A model generated the notes under the pieces. The model saw only the letters and a list, made by a program, of their open reading frames with translations, was not told where the DNA came from and did not search any database. From Hasllibacter sp. MH4015 (GTDB lineage: Bacteria > Pseudomonadota > Alphaproteobacteria > Rhodobacterales > Rhodobacteraceae), in NCBI RefSeq assembly GCF_020177575.1, contig NZ_JAHTBK010000001.1:1195875-1259874 (forward strand): a DNA stretch of 64,000 bases, written 5' to 3'. Positions 17,367 through 32,261 of the stretch are shown piece by piece. Position numbers and translations under genes: made by a program. The number at the start of each line of letters is the position of its first letter. The first letter of the stretch is position 1.

Positions 17367-18002
17367 ATGCCCTACGAGATCACCGATCCCATCACCAGCG
17401 AGGCCCAGATAAGGGAGGTTGTGGACGGCATCCATATCGCCCAACGCCACAAGGTGCTGGACCATATCGACACCCATTGCCGGGTCTGGATCGAGCATTC
17501 GCCCTTCGTGGTCATGGCCACCTTCGATGCGGACGGGCGTGTCGACGCCTCCCCCAAGGGGGACCCGGCGGGGTTCGTGCGCGTCCTCGACGACAAGACC
17601 CTCGCCATTCCCGACCGTCCGGGAAATCACCTCTTCATGGGATTTCGCAATATCCTTGCGACCGGGCGGATCGGGCTTATCTTCCTTGTGCCCAACCGCA
17701 ACGAGGTCGTGCGCGTGAACGGATCGGCAGAGATCGTCCGCGACCTGGCCTTGCGCGAGCGCATGGCGATCAAGGGTCGCGTACCCGATTTCGCGATCGT
17801 CGTGCGGGTGGAGGAGGCGTTCTACCATTGCGGCAAGGCGATCCTGCGCTCCGCCCTGTGGTCGCCCGATCGCGCCGCGCCCACCGAAGGGTTGCCGACC
17901 TATGGAGAGGCGATCCACGCCCAGGGCCAGCTTGACGTGCCCCTTGCGGAGGTGGAGAAGCGCCTGAAACACAATGACGAGAACCGGCTCTACGACGAGT
18001 AG
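17367..18002 (+). CDS. Pyridoxamine-phosphate-oxidase-like FMN-binding protein
   Basis: A 211-residue split-barrel protein of the PNPOx-like group (MSMEG_1061-type). Motifs are FVVMATFDADGRVDASPKGD, the flavin-loop-like NHLFMGFRNIL and GRIGLIFLVPNRNEVVRVNG. The family binds FMN or F420 and reduces unknown small molecules. It starts 7 bases after the ppx stop codon, so it is cotranscribed, and is followed 18 bases later by rlmE. No substrate can be predicted. Confidence 0.8.
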   Translation: MPYEITDPITSEAQIREVVDGIHIAQRHKVLDHIDTHCRVWIEHSPFVVMATFDADGRVDASPKGDPAGFVRVLDDKTLAIPDRPGNHLFMGFRNILATGRIGLIFLVPNRNEVVRVNGSAEIVRDLALRERMAIKGRVPDFAIVVRVEEAFYHCGKAILRSALWSPDRAAPTEGLPTYGEAIHAQGQLDVPLAEVEKRLKHNDENRLYDE

Positions 18003-18020
18003 CGCCCTGAAAGGCCGGAC

Positions 18021-20404
<2,384 letters not shown>

Positions 20405-20440
20405 GATGGTTATCGGCCGATCTTCATGTGATACGTTACC

Positions 20441-21601
20441 ATGACGCCCGGCGCGCGCCTGTCCGCCGCGATGGAGGTGCTGGACGCCTGGCTGTCCGGC
20501 CAGCCGGTGGAGAAGGCGCTGACGACCTGGGCACGGGGCGCGCGTTATGCGGGCTCCAAGGACCGGGCGGCCGTGCGCGACCATGTCTACGATGTGTTGC
20601 GGCAAAAGGCGTCCTGCGCCGCGGCGGGCGGGGCTGAGACGGGGCGCGGCCTGATCCTTGGCCTGCGCCGCCTGCAGGGCCAGGACCTATCGAGGCTTTT
20701 CACCGGGGAGGGTCACGCGCCCGCGCCGCTTCGGCCAGAGGAAGCAGCTGTGTCGCCGCAGCCCCACGATCCGGAACGGGACATCCCTGACTGGGCGCGC
20801 GGCTTGCTGGCGGCCCGGGCCCCGGACATGGCGGCGGAGCTGTTCGCCAGCTTCGCCCACCGCGCCCCGGTCTGGTTGCGCGTGAACCTGTCGCGCATAT
20901 CCCGCGACGGGGCGGCGGATGCCCTGGCGCAAGACGGCATCCTGACCGAGGCCCATGGCGAAGTCCTGACCGCCCTTGAAGTCACCGAAAACGCGCGCCG
21001 CGTGAAGCTCAGCGATGCCTATACGGGCGGGCTGGTGGAATTGCAGGACCTGTCGGTGCAGGCCGCCATCGCCCGGGTCGATTGGCCCGACGGGGGGCGC
21101 ATCCTGGATTATTGCGCGGGCGGCGGCGGCAAGAGCCTTGCCATCGCGGACCGGGTCAGGGCGGAGTTGTTCGCCCATGACGCCAATCCTCGGCGCATGG
21201 TGGATCTTGGCCCACGTGCCGCGCGGGCCGGTGTGGAAATCGCGACCGTAGAGGGCGCCGATCTGACAAGTCGCGCGCCCTATGATGCCGTGCTGGCGGA
21301 TGTCCCGTGTTCCGGCAGCGGCACATGGCGTCGCGATCCGGAAGCGAAATGGCGCACGACGCCCGATGATGTCGCGGCGCTGACCAAGGTGCAGGATGAG
21401 ATCCTCGATGCGGCAGCGGCACTGACCGGCCCGGGAGGGCAATTGGTCTACATGACATGCTCGCTCTTCGAGGCGGAGAACGAGGCGCGCATCGCGGCGT
21501 TTTACGCGCGCGATCCCCGGTGGAGCATCGTATTCCAGCACCTCGATCTGCCGCTCACGGCGTCCGACGGGTTCTTCACCTGCGTCCTGCGCCGGGCCTA
21601 A
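20441..21601 (+). CDS. 16S rRNA m5C methyltransferase, RsmB/NOL1 family
   Basis: A 386-residue RNA (cytosine-C5)-methyltransferase. The SAM region ILDYCAGGGGKSLAIAD, the motif IV DVPCSGSGTWRRDPEAKW with its catalytic cysteine, and the motif VI MTCSLFEAENEARI are visible. The N-terminal 80 residues are helical and NusB-like but short. It is likely to modify 16S rRNA (C967-type) but a tRNA substrate cannot be excluded. It lies 36 bases downstream of guaB and could be cotranscribed. Confidence 0.87.
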   Translation: MTPGARLSAAMEVLDAWLSGQPVEKALTTWARGARYAGSKDRAAVRDHVYDVLRQKASCAAAGGAETGRGLILGLRRLQGQDLSRLFTGEGHAPAPLRPEEAAVSPQPHDPERDIPDWARGLLAARAPDMAAELFASFAHRAPVWLRVNLSRISRDGAADALAQDGILTEAHGEVLTALEVTENARRVKLSDAYTGGLVELQDLSVQAAIARVDWPDGGRILDYCAGGGGKSLAIADRVRAELFAHDANPRRMVDLGPRAARAGVEIATVEGADLTSRAPYDAVLADVPCSGSGTWRRDPEAKWRTTPDDVAALTKVQDEILDAAAALTGPGGQLVYMTCSLFEAENEARIAAFYARDPRWSIVFQHLDLPLTASDGFFTCVLRRA

Positions 21602-21674
21602 ATGTGGAAAACTCTAGGCGCTGCGTTCAGGCTTAAATCAAAATTAACCTATTTCGCGGACCAGTGATGGTAAG

Positions 21675-24050
21675 GTGGATATCCGCGCGCGGCGGAATCC
21701 CGTGCGTTTCACAGGGGCTGATCCAGGCGTGAGTGACGAAGCAACCGATAACGGCTTTGGGGACGGGCAGGCCATTCGTCCGTTCGTGCAACCGATTCTG
21801 TTGCTGGTTCTCGGCATCGTGGGTGGGCTTGCGGCCTATTTCGCGCCGGGGCCGGAATTGCGCTTTGGGCTGATGGCGGCGACCGGCGGCTGTCTTGCGG
21901 CGGCGGCGCTGGTAACGATCCGCGACATGTACCGCCTGTGGCGCGCGCGCACCACGTTCCAATCGGCCTTCGCCCTGATCCAGCACGACCCCGCCCCGTG
22001 TTTCTGCACGGATGAAGACGGGGCTATCGTGTTGCAGAATGTCGCGGCGGAACGGCGGTTCGGACAACGCACCGGCCTGCCCATGGCGCGCGCGATTGCG
22101 GGGGTGCTGCCCAATGCCGCCGCCGTCGTCTTCCGCCATGAAACCGCCCTTGGCCGCCGCGCCTCGGCCCACGAAATCGTGGTGACACCGCGCGGGACGG
22201 TCCGTCTGGCCGCCCACCGGATGCATGGCGGCACGATCTGGCGGCTGGAGGATATGGCCGATGGCCAGACGCGCCACGGGGAATGGATCGGCTTGCCGAT
22301 GATGGTGGTCAGCCACAATGACACGGTCCTGTCGATGAACGCCGCGATGCGGGACGTGCTGGGGCGGCGGGCCACGACGCTGGAAGACGTGCTTCCCGAC
22401 CAGCCGCTGGTCGCCGGGCGGCGATCCAGCCTGACCGGCGCAGATGGCACGATCGAAGTGATCCCGATCGTCGTCTCGGCCAAGGACGGCCGGCGGGAGA
22501 TTTACGCCGTGCCGGGCCTGGCGGAGCCGCCTGCGGCTTCCGTTGCCGCGCGCGCCTTTGAATCGCTTCCCGTGGCCCTTCTGCATATCGGCGCAGACGG
22601 AGAGGTTCTGGCATCGAACCACCACGCGCAGGTGCTTCTGGGGATCGACCCCGGCATGACCGGCCCGCTGTCGCGCTTCGTGGAAAACCTGGGCCGCCCG
22701 GTGAACGATTGGGTCGCCGATACGCTGGCCGAGCGGGTTGCGAACCGACCCGAGGTCGCGCGCGCCAAGCAGCGGCGGGAGGAGACGTTCCTGCAAATCT
22801 CGCTCAGCCGGATCGTGGACGGAACCGGGCCCTCGCTTCTGGCCGTGCTGCACGACGCGACGGAGCTCAAGACGCTGGAGCAGCAATTCGTTCAAAGCCA
22901 GAAGATGCAGGCGATCGGCGAATTGGCGGGCGGGGTTGCCCACGATTTCAATAACCTGCTAACGGCGATTACCGGTCACTGCGATCTGCTGATGCTGCGC
23001 CACGACCAGGGCGATCCGGATTACGCCGATCTGGTGCAGATCAACCAGAACGCCAACCGCGCCGCCAGCCTCGTGGGTCAGTTGCTCGCCTTCTCGCGCA
23101 AGCAAACGCTGGAGCCCGAAGTGCTCGACCTGCGCGATTCGCTGGGGGAATTGACCCATCTGCTCAACCGTCTGGTGGGGGAGCGGATAAAGCTCAGCCA
23201 ATCCAACGATCCCGATCTGTTGCCGATCCGCGCCGATCGCAGGCAGTTGGATCAGGTCATCATGAACCTGGTCGTCAATGCCCGCGACGCGATGCCCGAT
23301 GGCGGCGAAGTGCGGGTGGAGACGCGGATGGTGAACCTGGCCGAGCCGATGAACCGCGACCAGGCGGTCGTCCCGCCGGGCTCCTACGTGACGATCCGCG
23401 TGCGCGACCACGGCCACGGCATCCCGCCCGACAAGCTGAACCGCATTTTCGAGCCGTTCTTCACCACCAAGCGCACCGGCGAAGGCACGGGGCTTGGCCT
23501 GTCGATGGCTTACGGCATCGTCAAGCAGACCGGCGGCTACATCTTCGTCGACAGCGTGGTGGGCGCGGGCACGACCTTCACGATCTACATCCCCGCCCAT
23601 GTGCAGGACGACGCGCGCGCCCCGGCTGCGCAGGCGGAGGCCGAGATCGTCCCTGCGGGGGCCGAGGCGGAGATGCCGGATCGCGCGCCGGGTGTCGTGC
23701 TGCTGGTGGAGGATGAGGCGCCGGTGCGGGCCTTCGCCTCCCGCGCGTTGCGCCTGCGCGGCTATTCGGTGATCGAGGCGGGAAGCGCGGAAGAAGCGCT
23801 GGAGACGCTGTCCGACGCGGATCTGGCCGTGGACCTTTTCGTTACCGATGTCATCATGCCCGGCATGGACGGCCCGACCTGGGTGCGGGAGGCGATCAAG
23901 GACCGCCCCGATACCAAGGTGGTCTTCGTGTCGGGCTACGCGGAAAATGCCTTTGACGAGGGCTCCATCGGGGTGCCCGGATCCGTCTTCTTGCCGAAAC
24001 CGTTTTCACTCACGGACTTAACCGAAACCGTGCGGCGGCAATTGCATTAA
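21675..24050 (+). CDS. cckA: Hybrid sensor histidine kinase CckA
   Basis: Up to 791 residues: two N-terminal transmembrane helices (about residues 35-85), PAS-like segments, a HisKA domain with phospho-acceptor H423 (ELAGGVAHDFNNLLT), an HATPase domain (NLVVNARDAMPDGG; FEPFFTTKRTGEGTGLGLSM), and a C-terminal receiver with D725 (VTDVIMPGMDGP). This architecture is CckA, which phosphorylates CtrA via ChpT and, in roseobacters, controls motility, gene transfer agents and cell cycle. The start is uncertain between GTG 21675 and GTG 21729. It ends convergent to the sulfotransferase gene with overlapping stops. Confidence 0.92.
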   Translation: MDIRARRNPVRFTGADPGVSDEATDNGFGDGQAIRPFVQPILLLVLGIVGGLAAYFAPGPELRFGLMAATGGCLAAAALVTIRDMYRLWRARTTFQSAFALIQHDPAPCFCTDEDGAIVLQNVAAERRFGQRTGLPMARAIAGVLPNAAAVVFRHETALGRRASAHEIVVTPRGTVRLAAHRMHGGTIWRLEDMADGQTRHGEWIGLPMMVVSHNDTVLSMNAAMRDVLGRRATTLEDVLPDQPLVAGRRSSLTGADGTIEVIPIVVSAKDGRREIYAVPGLAEPPAASVAARAFESLPVALLHIGADGEVLASNHHAQVLLGIDPGMTGPLSRFVENLGRPVNDWVADTLAERVANRPEVARAKQRREETFLQISLSRIVDGTGPSLLAVLHDATELKTLEQQFVQSQKMQAIGELAGGVAHDFNNLLTAITGHCDLLMLRHDQGDPDYADLVQINQNANRAASLVGQLLAFSRKQTLEPEVLDLRDSLGELTHLLNRLVGERIKLSQSNDPDLLPIRADRRQLDQVIMNLVVNARDAMPDGGEVRVETRMVNLAEPMNRDQAVVPPGSYVTIRVRDHGHGIPPDKLNRIFEPFFTTKRTGEGTGLGLSMAYGIVKQTGGYIFVDSVVGAGTTFTIYIPAHVQDDARAPAAQAEAEIVPAGAEAEMPDRAPGVVLLVEDEAPVRAFASRALRLRGYSVIEAGSAEEALETLSDADLAVDLFVTDVIMPGMDGPTWVREAIKDRPDTKVVFVSGYAENAFDEGSIGVPGSVFLPKPFSLTDLTETVRRQLH

Positions 24051-24652
24051 GGACGCGCCGCAACAACCTGAGACCAGAGCGCAAATTCCTCGGGCGCTTC
24101 CGATCTCAACCGCTGTTCCATCGCGTCGCTCAGGTGCACGTCGCGGGCTGGCGACACGTTGCTGTAGCCCAGATCGAGCTGCGCCTTGATCCGGCCTTCC
24201 ACGAATCGCACGGCCTCCTCCAGGCGGTCGTGGCGGAACAGGTGATCCACGCCCAACGCGCCGTCCTCTTCCGACACGAAGCGCGATTGCCGCCCGACCC
24301 TGGCGAAGGCCGGCGGATCGTCTTGCAGCCACGCCTCCACGAACGCATCGAAGCTAATATCGGCGGTGGAATTCGCGGTGCCCCTGATCTGATCGCGGGC
24401 GCGGTAGCGATACCAGCTTTCCAGCCATCCCACCGGCTCGCGCACCACCGCCATCAGCTCAAGATGCCGCTGCCCGCGCTGCTCGAAAAACTTCTGAAGC
24501 TGGTTGCGATAGCGCCGCACGGTGCAGTGTTTTTGCTGCGGCGGGTTGAGAATCGCCGCATCCGCGTGGGGCAAAAGCGCCTCCTCCAGCGCCGTCGTGC
24601 CGGTTTTCGGCACCGCCAGAAGCACCAGTCGCGCTTTCCAAAACACCAGCAT
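24047..24652 (-). CDS. Sulfotransferase-like protein
   Basis: A 201-residue protein with a PAPS-binding signature LAVPKTGTTALEEALL near the N-terminus and the second motif AVVREPVGWLESWYRYR about 60 residues later. These are the 5'- and 3'-phosphate loops of P-loop sulfotransferases that move sulfate from PAPS to hydroxyl or amino groups. The protein is short for the family and may have a reduced C-terminal part. The start at 24652 has GGAAGG about 7 bases upstream. The acceptor is unknown. It is divergent from recA. Confidence 0.75.
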   Translation of the reverse strand: MLVFWKARLVLLAVPKTGTTALEEALLPHADAAILNPPQQKHCTVRRYRNQLQKFFEQRGQRHLELMAVVREPVGWLESWYRYRARDQIRGTANSTADISFDAFVEAWLQDDPPAFARVGRQSRFVSEEDGALGVDHLFRHDRLEEAVRFVEGRIKAQLDLGYSNVSPARDVHLSDAMEQRLRSEAPEEFALWSQVVAARP

Positions 24653-24737
24653 CCCAAAGCCTTCCCGCGAAATCCGCCCGCCCGTAACCGATTGTTAACG
24701 TCTGCCCGCGAAATATCACAGCACAGAAGAATTAACT

Positions 24738-24766
24738 TGAATTGTTCTCGTTTTGTTTGCTAGTGA
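24738..24766 (+). promoter_or_regulatory. Possible recA promoter
   Basis: TTGAAT (24738-24743) is separated by 17 bases from TAGTGA (24761-24766). The spacer holds GTTC-N7-GTTT (24744-24758), an imperfect version of the LexA half-sites, and the perfect box follows at 24773. The hexamers are moderate matches only. Confidence 0.4.
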
Positions 24767-24772
24767 GAAGTG

Positions 24773-24787
24773 GAACAAGAGGTGAAC
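24773..24787. promoter_or_regulatory. LexA (SOS) box of recA
   Basis: GAACAAGAGGTGAAC is a perfect GAAC-N7-GAAC direct repeat, the alphaproteobacterial LexA operator. It lies 86 bases before recA, just downstream of the likely -10 element, as expected for repression. This supplies the species-specific reference for the second perfect box at 50900. Confidence 0.88.
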
Positions 24788-24873
24788 AAGAGCATGCCGG
24801 ATATCGGGATCCAAAGACCCGGACCGGCCCCATTGCCGCCACGCCCCGCGGCATGACATAAGGATGAAACTCC

Positions 24874-25950
24874 ATGGCAACGGCGAACCTTCTCGACATG
24901 ACTGACCGTATCTCGGCCGATAAGCAAAAGGCCCTCGACAGCGCATTGGCCCAGATCGAACGGCAGTTCGGTAAAGGGTCGATCATGAAACTGGGCGGCG
25001 AGAACGCGCTGCCGGATATCGACTCCACGTCGACCGGGTCGCTTGGCCTCGACATCGCACTGGGGATCGGTGGCATTCCGAAGGGCCGCATCGTGGAAAT
25101 CTACGGCCCGGAAAGCTCGGGCAAGACCACGCTGACGCTGCATTGCGTGGCCGAGGAACAGAAGAAGGGCGGCGTTTGCGCCTTCGTGGACGCAGAACAT
25201 GCGCTTGATCCGCAATATGCCAAGAAACTCGGCGTGAACCTGGATGAGCTGCTGATCTCGCAGCCCGATACCGGTGAACAGGCGCTCGAGATCGTCGATA
25301 CGCTGGTGCGCTCCGGCGCGGTCTCGATGGTCATCGTCGACTCGGTCGCGGCGCTGACGCCAAAGTCCGAGCTGGAAGGCGACATGGGCGACTCGTCGGT
25401 GGGTGTCCATGCCCGCCTGATGAGCCAGGCGATGCGCAAGCTGACGGGCTCCATCAACCGCTCCGGCTGCACGGTCATTTTCATCAACCAGATCCGCATG
25501 AAGATCGGCGTCATGTTCGGCTCGCCCGAGACGACGACGGGCGGCAACGCGCTGAAATTCTACTCCTCCGTCCGGCTGGACATCCGCCGCATCGGCGCCC
25601 TGAAGGACCGCGATGAGGTCGTCGGCAACGCCACCCGCGTGAAGGTCGTCAAGAACAAGGTGGCGCCGCCGTTCAAGCAGGTGGAATTCGACATCATGTA
25701 CGGCGAAGGCATCTCCAAGATGGGCGAATTGCTGGATCTGGGCGTGAAGGCCGGGGTGGTCGAAAAGTCCGGGTCCTGGTTCAGCTACGGCGATGAGCGG
25801 ATCGGCCAGGGGCGCGAGAATGCCAAGGCCTTCCTGAAGGAGAATTCCGACATCGCGTTGCAGATCGAAGACAAGATCCGCGCGGCCCACGGCCTCGATT
25901 TCGAGATGGCGCGGGACGGCGACGAAGACATCCTCGACGACGACGAATAA
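24874..25950 (+). CDS. recA: DNA recombination and repair protein RecA
   Basis: A 358-residue RecA. Walker A GPESSGKT covers residues 78-85, Walker B region [14 protein letters not shown], the L2-type region [17 protein letters not shown], and an acidic C-terminus ([10 protein letters not shown]). RecA forms the ATP-dependent filament on single-stranded DNA, drives strand exchange and triggers LexA self-cleavage. The upstream LexA box means SOS induction. An intrinsic terminator follows 24 bases after the stop. Confidence 0.99.
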   Translation: MATANLLDMTDRISADKQKALDSALAQIERQFGKGSIMKLGGENALPDIDSTSTGSLGLDIALGIGGIPKGRIVEIYGPESSGKTTLTLHCVAEEQKKGGVCAFVDAEHALDPQYAKKLGVNLDELLISQPDTGEQALEIVDTLVRSGAVSMVIVDSVAALTPKSELEGDMGDSSVGVHARLMSQAMRKLTGSINRSGCTVIFINQIRMKIGVMFGSPETTTGGNALKFYSSVRLDIRRIGALKDRDEVVGNATRVKVVKNKVAPPFKQVEFDIMYGEGISKMGELLDLGVKAGVVEKSGSWFSYGDERIGQGRENAKAFLKENSDIALQIEDKIRAAHGLDFEMARDGDEDILDDDE

Positions 25951-25973
25951 GTCGCCACGATCCGAAGGTGCAA

Positions 25974-26003
25974 GGGGCGGTCCGATCGGGCCGCCCTTTT
26001 TCG
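25974..26003 (+). terminator. Intrinsic terminator of recA
   Basis: GGGCGGTCC (25975-25983) pairs with GGGCCGCCC (25988-25996) round the loop GATC with one G-T pair, followed by TTTTT (25997-26001). This is the clearest rho-independent terminator in the window and separates recA from alaS. Confidence 0.9.
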
Positions 26004-26076
26004 TTTGCCTCCTGTGGACAGGGCCGGGTCGCGGGGATACATCGGCCCCTGCACCCCAAGCCACGGACGCGCGCCC

Positions 26077-28725
<2,649 letters not shown>

Positions 28726-28728
28726 GAC

Positions 28729-29019
28729 ATGCCCGGAGCCTATTGGATCGCCCATGTGACCGTCACCGACGAGGACGCCTACGGCAAATACGCCGCGCTG
28801 GCGACACAGGCTATCGCGGCCCATGGCGGCACGTTTCTTGCGCGCGGCGGCCGGGCCATCCAGAAGGAAGGCCGCGCCCATCCGCGCAATGTCGTGGCGT
28901 TCTTCCCATCCCTCGACGCGGCCAATGAATGCTACGAATCCGCCACCTATCAGGAGGCGTTGAGCCACGCCAAGGACGCCTCCGAACGGGATTTGGTGCT
29001 GGTCGAAGCGGCGGAGTGA
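28729..29019 (+). CDS. DUF1330-family protein
   Basis: A 96-residue dimeric alpha-beta-barrel-like protein. Diagnostic segments are MPGAYWIAHVTVTDEDAYGKY at the N-terminus, HGGTFLARGGRA in the middle, and RNVVAFFPSLDAANECYES. The ATG lies 4 bases after the alaS stop with AAAGGAG just upstream inside alaS, so it is translationally linked to alaS. Function of the family is unknown. Confidence 0.85.
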   Translation: MPGAYWIAHVTVTDEDAYGKYAALATQAIAAHGGTFLARGGRAIQKEGRAHPRNVVAFFPSLDAANECYESATYQEALSHAKDASERDLVLVEAAE

Positions 29020-29073
29020 CTTGACCCCGCCGTCCACGCCCTAACTTGGCGTGAAACGGTTAACGGGCAGTAC

Positions 29074-30489
29074 ATGGCACAACCTATCATCTACTGGGTC
29101 CGGCGCGATCTGCGCCTGTCGGATAACCCGGCATTGGTCGCGGCCTGCGCGGCGGGCGGACCCGTGATCCCCGTGTTCATCTGCGACGAGGTGGTGGAAC
29201 GCCACGGCGCGGCCCCGAAATGGCGGCAGGGTCTGGGGGTTGAGGCGTTCGCGAGGACCCTGGAGGAGGCGGGATCGAAACTGATCCTGCGGCGCGGCGA
29301 TGCGCTGGCACAATTGCAGGCGCTGATCGAGGATACCGGCGCGGCGGAGGTGCATTGGAACCGCCTTTACGATCCCGATAGCCGCAAACGCGATGAGGGC
29401 GTGAAGGCGGCGCTGAAGGATGCCGATATCAAAGCCGTCAGTCACCGGGGCCACGTCCTGTTCGAGCCGTGGACGGTGGAGACGGGCAGTGGGTCGTTTT
29501 ACAAGGTCTATACCCCGTTCTGGAAAGCCGTGCGTGACCGAGACCCCGGCGATGCCCTGGCCACGCCCAAGATCCCCGCGCCGGATAGCTGGCCCGCCTC
29601 CGACGATATCGCGGATTGGGACCTTGGGGCGGCGATGGACCGGGGCGTGGAGGTGGTGGCCGACCATCTGAACGTGGGCGAGGGGGCCGCCCGCGCGCGG
29701 CTGGCCAATTTCATCGGCCACGGCATCGACGACTACGCCGATGCGCGCGATAACCTGGGAAAGACCGGCACCTCTCTTCTGTCCGAAAACCTCACCTACG
29801 GGGAGATCAGCGCGCGGGCCTGCTGGTGGGCGGGACGCCGCGCGATGGAGGACGGCAAACAGGGGGCGGAGACGTTCCTGAAGGAGATCGTGTGGCGCGA
29901 TTTCGCGTATCACCTCGTGCATCACACGCCGCGCATCACCCACGCCAATTGGCGCGAGGATTGGGATGCCTTTCCGTGGAACGAGGATGAGCGCCGCGCG
30001 GAAGTGAAGGCGTGGAAACAGGGCCGCACGGGCATGCCCATCGTCGATGCCGCGATGCGCGAGATGTATGTGACGGGCCGGATGCACAACCGCGCGCGGA
30101 TGCTGGTGGCCAGCTACCTGACCAAGCACCTGATGTGTCACTGGAAGATCGGGCTGGACTGGTTCGAGGATTGTCTTGTGGATTGGGACCCGGCCAGCAA
30201 CGCCATGGGCTGGCAATGGTCCGCAGGCTCCGGCCCGGACGCGACGCCGTATTTTCGCGTCTTCAACCCCGAGACCCAGGCGGAGAAGTTCGACAGGCAC
30301 GCACGCTACCGCACGCGGTGGCTGGCCGAGCTTTCGTCGCAACCTCCGCAAACCGCGTGCAGCTATTTCGAGGCGATCCCCCGGTCCTGGCCGATGTCGC
30401 CCGAAGACGCTTATCCCGATGCCCCGATCGTGAGCGCGTCGGAGGGGCGGCAACGGGCGCTGGACGCCTATTCCAACCGAAACTTCTGA
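29074..30489 (+). CDS. phrB: Deoxyribodipyrimidine photolyase
   Basis: A 471-residue photolyase/cryptochrome class I protein. N-terminal antenna domain (YWVRRDLRLSDNPALVAA) and C-terminal FAD domain (VWRDFAYHLVHHTPRI; GMPIVDAAMREMYVTGRMHNR; QWSAGSGPDATPYFRVFNP). It repairs cyclobutane pyrimidine dimers with blue-light energy. An iron-sulfur cluster is not evident, so it is a CPD class I enzyme rather than the FeS-BCP type. cfa follows 100 bases downstream; in Rhodobacter both kinds of gene belong to the singlet-oxygen response, but I could not see a matching sigma-E promoter here. Confidence 0.95.
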   Translation: MAQPIIYWVRRDLRLSDNPALVAACAAGGPVIPVFICDEVVERHGAAPKWRQGLGVEAFARTLEEAGSKLILRRGDALAQLQALIEDTGAAEVHWNRLYDPDSRKRDEGVKAALKDADIKAVSHRGHVLFEPWTVETGSGSFYKVYTPFWKAVRDRDPGDALATPKIPAPDSWPASDDIADWDLGAAMDRGVEVVADHLNVGEGAARARLANFIGHGIDDYADARDNLGKTGTSLLSENLTYGEISARACWWAGRRAMEDGKQGAETFLKEIVWRDFAYHLVHHTPRITHANWREDWDAFPWNEDERRAEVKAWKQGRTGMPIVDAAMREMYVTGRMHNRARMLVASYLTKHLMCHWKIGLDWFEDCLVDWDPASNAMGWQWSAGSGPDATPYFRVFNPETQAEKFDRHARYRTRWLAELSSQPPQTACSYFEAIPRSWPMSPEDAYPDAPIVSASEGRQRALDAYSNRNF

Positions 30490-30589
30490 CGCGGATGTGT
30501 CGTGCTTGAGTGACGCGCTATGTGTAAAGGACTTGCTCCGGGCGCACCGGGCCGCCAAAACGTAAACGGGCAGGGAACAAGGGAAAAAA

Positions 30590-31801
30590 ATGACGGTTTT
30601 CACGACACTTGAGGGGCAGCGCGATCTGCCGCGCTACTTCAAGGCGGTGTTCGATCAGGCCAAGGGGCTGGAACATGGGCGGCTCGATTTCCGACTGCCC
30701 GACGGGCGGCTGTTCCGGGTTGAGGGCTCCAAGCCCGGCCCGGTGGGCGAGTTGGACATCCACAACGAAGACATCTTCGCCCGCCTGATCCGCGAGGGCG
30801 ATCTGGGGTTTTGTGAAGCCTATCTCGACGAATGGTGGTCCACGCCCGATTTGCAGGGGTTCCTCGACGTGGTTCACGCCGACAATGACGAGGTCTATGA
30901 CGGCTTTCTCGGCCTTAGGATTATCCGCGCCTACGAAAAATTCCGCTTCTGGCTGCAATCCAATTCCAAGCGGCAGGCCAAGAAGAATATCGCGGCCCAT
31001 TACGATCTCGGCAACGATTTCTATGCCCTGTGGTTGGACGACACGATGACCTATTCAAGCGCGCTGTTCGAGACGGGGCAGGAAAGCCTCGAGACGGCGC
31101 AGATCGCGAAATATGCCTCCATGGTGGATCAGATGGGTGCGATGCCCGGCGACCATGTGCTGGAGATCGGCTGCGGCTGGGGCGGGTTCGCGGAATACGC
31201 GGCGCGCGAGCGAGGGCTGAAGGTCACGGGCCTCACCATCAGCCGCGAACAGCACGATTACGCCGTCAAACGCATCGCCGATGCAGGCTTGAGCGACCGG
31301 GTGGAGATCAAACTTCAGGATTACCGTGACGAACAGGGCACATATGACGGCATCGCTTCCATCGAGATGTTCGAGGCGGTCGGGGAGAAATACTGGCCCG
31401 TCTACTTCGACACGCTGCGCGAACGGCTCAAGCCCGGGAAGCAGGCCACGCTCCAGATCATCACGGTGCAGGACAAGCGGTGGGACGTCTACCGCCGGGG
31501 CGTTGATTTCATTCAGAAATACATCTTTCCGGGTGGCATGTTGCCCGCGCCAAAAGTGCTCAGGGAACAGGTCCTGCGCGCGGGCCTGGAGGTGGCCCAT
31601 TCGGTGGAATTCGGCGAAAGCTACAGCCAGACCTGCCGCCGCTGGTACGACACGTTCAACGAGAAATGGGACCAGATTTCCGCGCTCGGCTTCGACGATC
31701 GCTTCCGCCGGATGTGGAATTTCTACCTGACCTCTTGCGCGGCGACGTTCCATTTCGGAAATTGCGACGTGACACAGATCACGGTGCGGAGGCCGGTGTG
31801 A
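30590..31801 (+). CDS. cfa: Cyclopropane-fatty-acyl-phospholipid synthase family methyltransferase
   Basis: A 403-residue SAM-dependent enzyme with HYDLGNDFYALWLDDTMTYS, the SAM loop VLEIGCGWGGFAEYA, SREQHDYAVKRI, IEMFEAVGEKYW and FIQKYIFPGG, all conserved in CFA synthases and mycolic acid methyltransferases. It methylates the double bond of unsaturated membrane lipids, using SAM. Start ATG 30590 follows AAGGGAAAAAA. The operon continues perhaps to trgA, 16 bases downstream. A furan-fatty-acid relative (UfaM-type) is an alternative within the same family. Confidence 0.9.
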   Translation: MTVFTTLEGQRDLPRYFKAVFDQAKGLEHGRLDFRLPDGRLFRVEGSKPGPVGELDIHNEDIFARLIREGDLGFCEAYLDEWWSTPDLQGFLDVVHADNDEVYDGFLGLRIIRAYEKFRFWLQSNSKRQAKKNIAAHYDLGNDFYALWLDDTMTYSSALFETGQESLETAQIAKYASMVDQMGAMPGDHVLEIGCGWGGFAEYAARERGLKVTGLTISREQHDYAVKRIADAGLSDRVEIKLQDYRDEQGTYDGIASIEMFEAVGEKYWPVYFDTLRERLKPGKQATLQIITVQDKRWDVYRRGVDFIQKYIFPGGMLPAPKVLREQVLRAGLEVAHSVEFGESYSQTCRRWYDTFNEKWDQISALGFDDRFRRMWNFYLTSCAATFHFGNCDVTQITVRRPV

Positions 31802-31817
31802 TTATCGGAACGATCTA

Positions 31818-32258
31818 ATGCCCACGGGCGCCAAGCTGGTCGGCGGTATCGTGTTCATGGCGGTGGGCTGGTTCGCGGCGTTGCAGGTGATCCTGACAAT
31901 GCCCGAGGGCACGCCGGCCACTTACTTCCCCCACACGATCGCCGCCATCGGCCTCTGGCAAGGTTGGATGGTGATGGGCAACCGCGCGGGGGCGGGCATT
32001 GGATCGGGCATCGCCAACGGCATCCGCACCTCGGCCCAGATCGCGTTTTTCGGGCTGATGCTGTTTGCGCTGCGCACGATGTTCATCCGCTCCTCCGACC
32101 TGCGCTATGACAGCCCGGGGGAGGCGACGGTGGACGCGCTGAACCTGTTTCTGGAATACTTTCTGCAAATGCTGACGGTGGAGATCTGGGGCGTGCTCCT
32201 GATCGGCGGGGCCGTGGGCGGGTTGGTCACGGAACTGGCCGCAAAGGCGTGGCGCTAG
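31818..32258 (+). CDS. trgA: TrgA-family membrane protein
   Basis: A 146-residue protein with three to four membrane helices (for example LVGGIVFMAVGWFAALQVIL and MLTVEIWGVLLIGGAVGGLV). The length and the order trgA-trgB-cysK match the Rhodobacter sphaeroides tellurite-resistance locus. The biochemical role of TrgA is unresolved. ATG 31818 is 16 bases after cfa; trgB starts 3 bases after its stop. Confidence 0.85.
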   Translation: MPTGAKLVGGIVFMAVGWFAALQVILTMPEGTPATYFPHTIAAIGLWQGWMVMGNRAGAGIGSGIANGIRTSAQIAFFGLMLFALRTMFIRSSDLRYDSPGEATVDALNLFLEYFLQMLTVEIWGVLLIGGAVGGLVTELAAKAWR

Positions 32259-32261
32259 GCG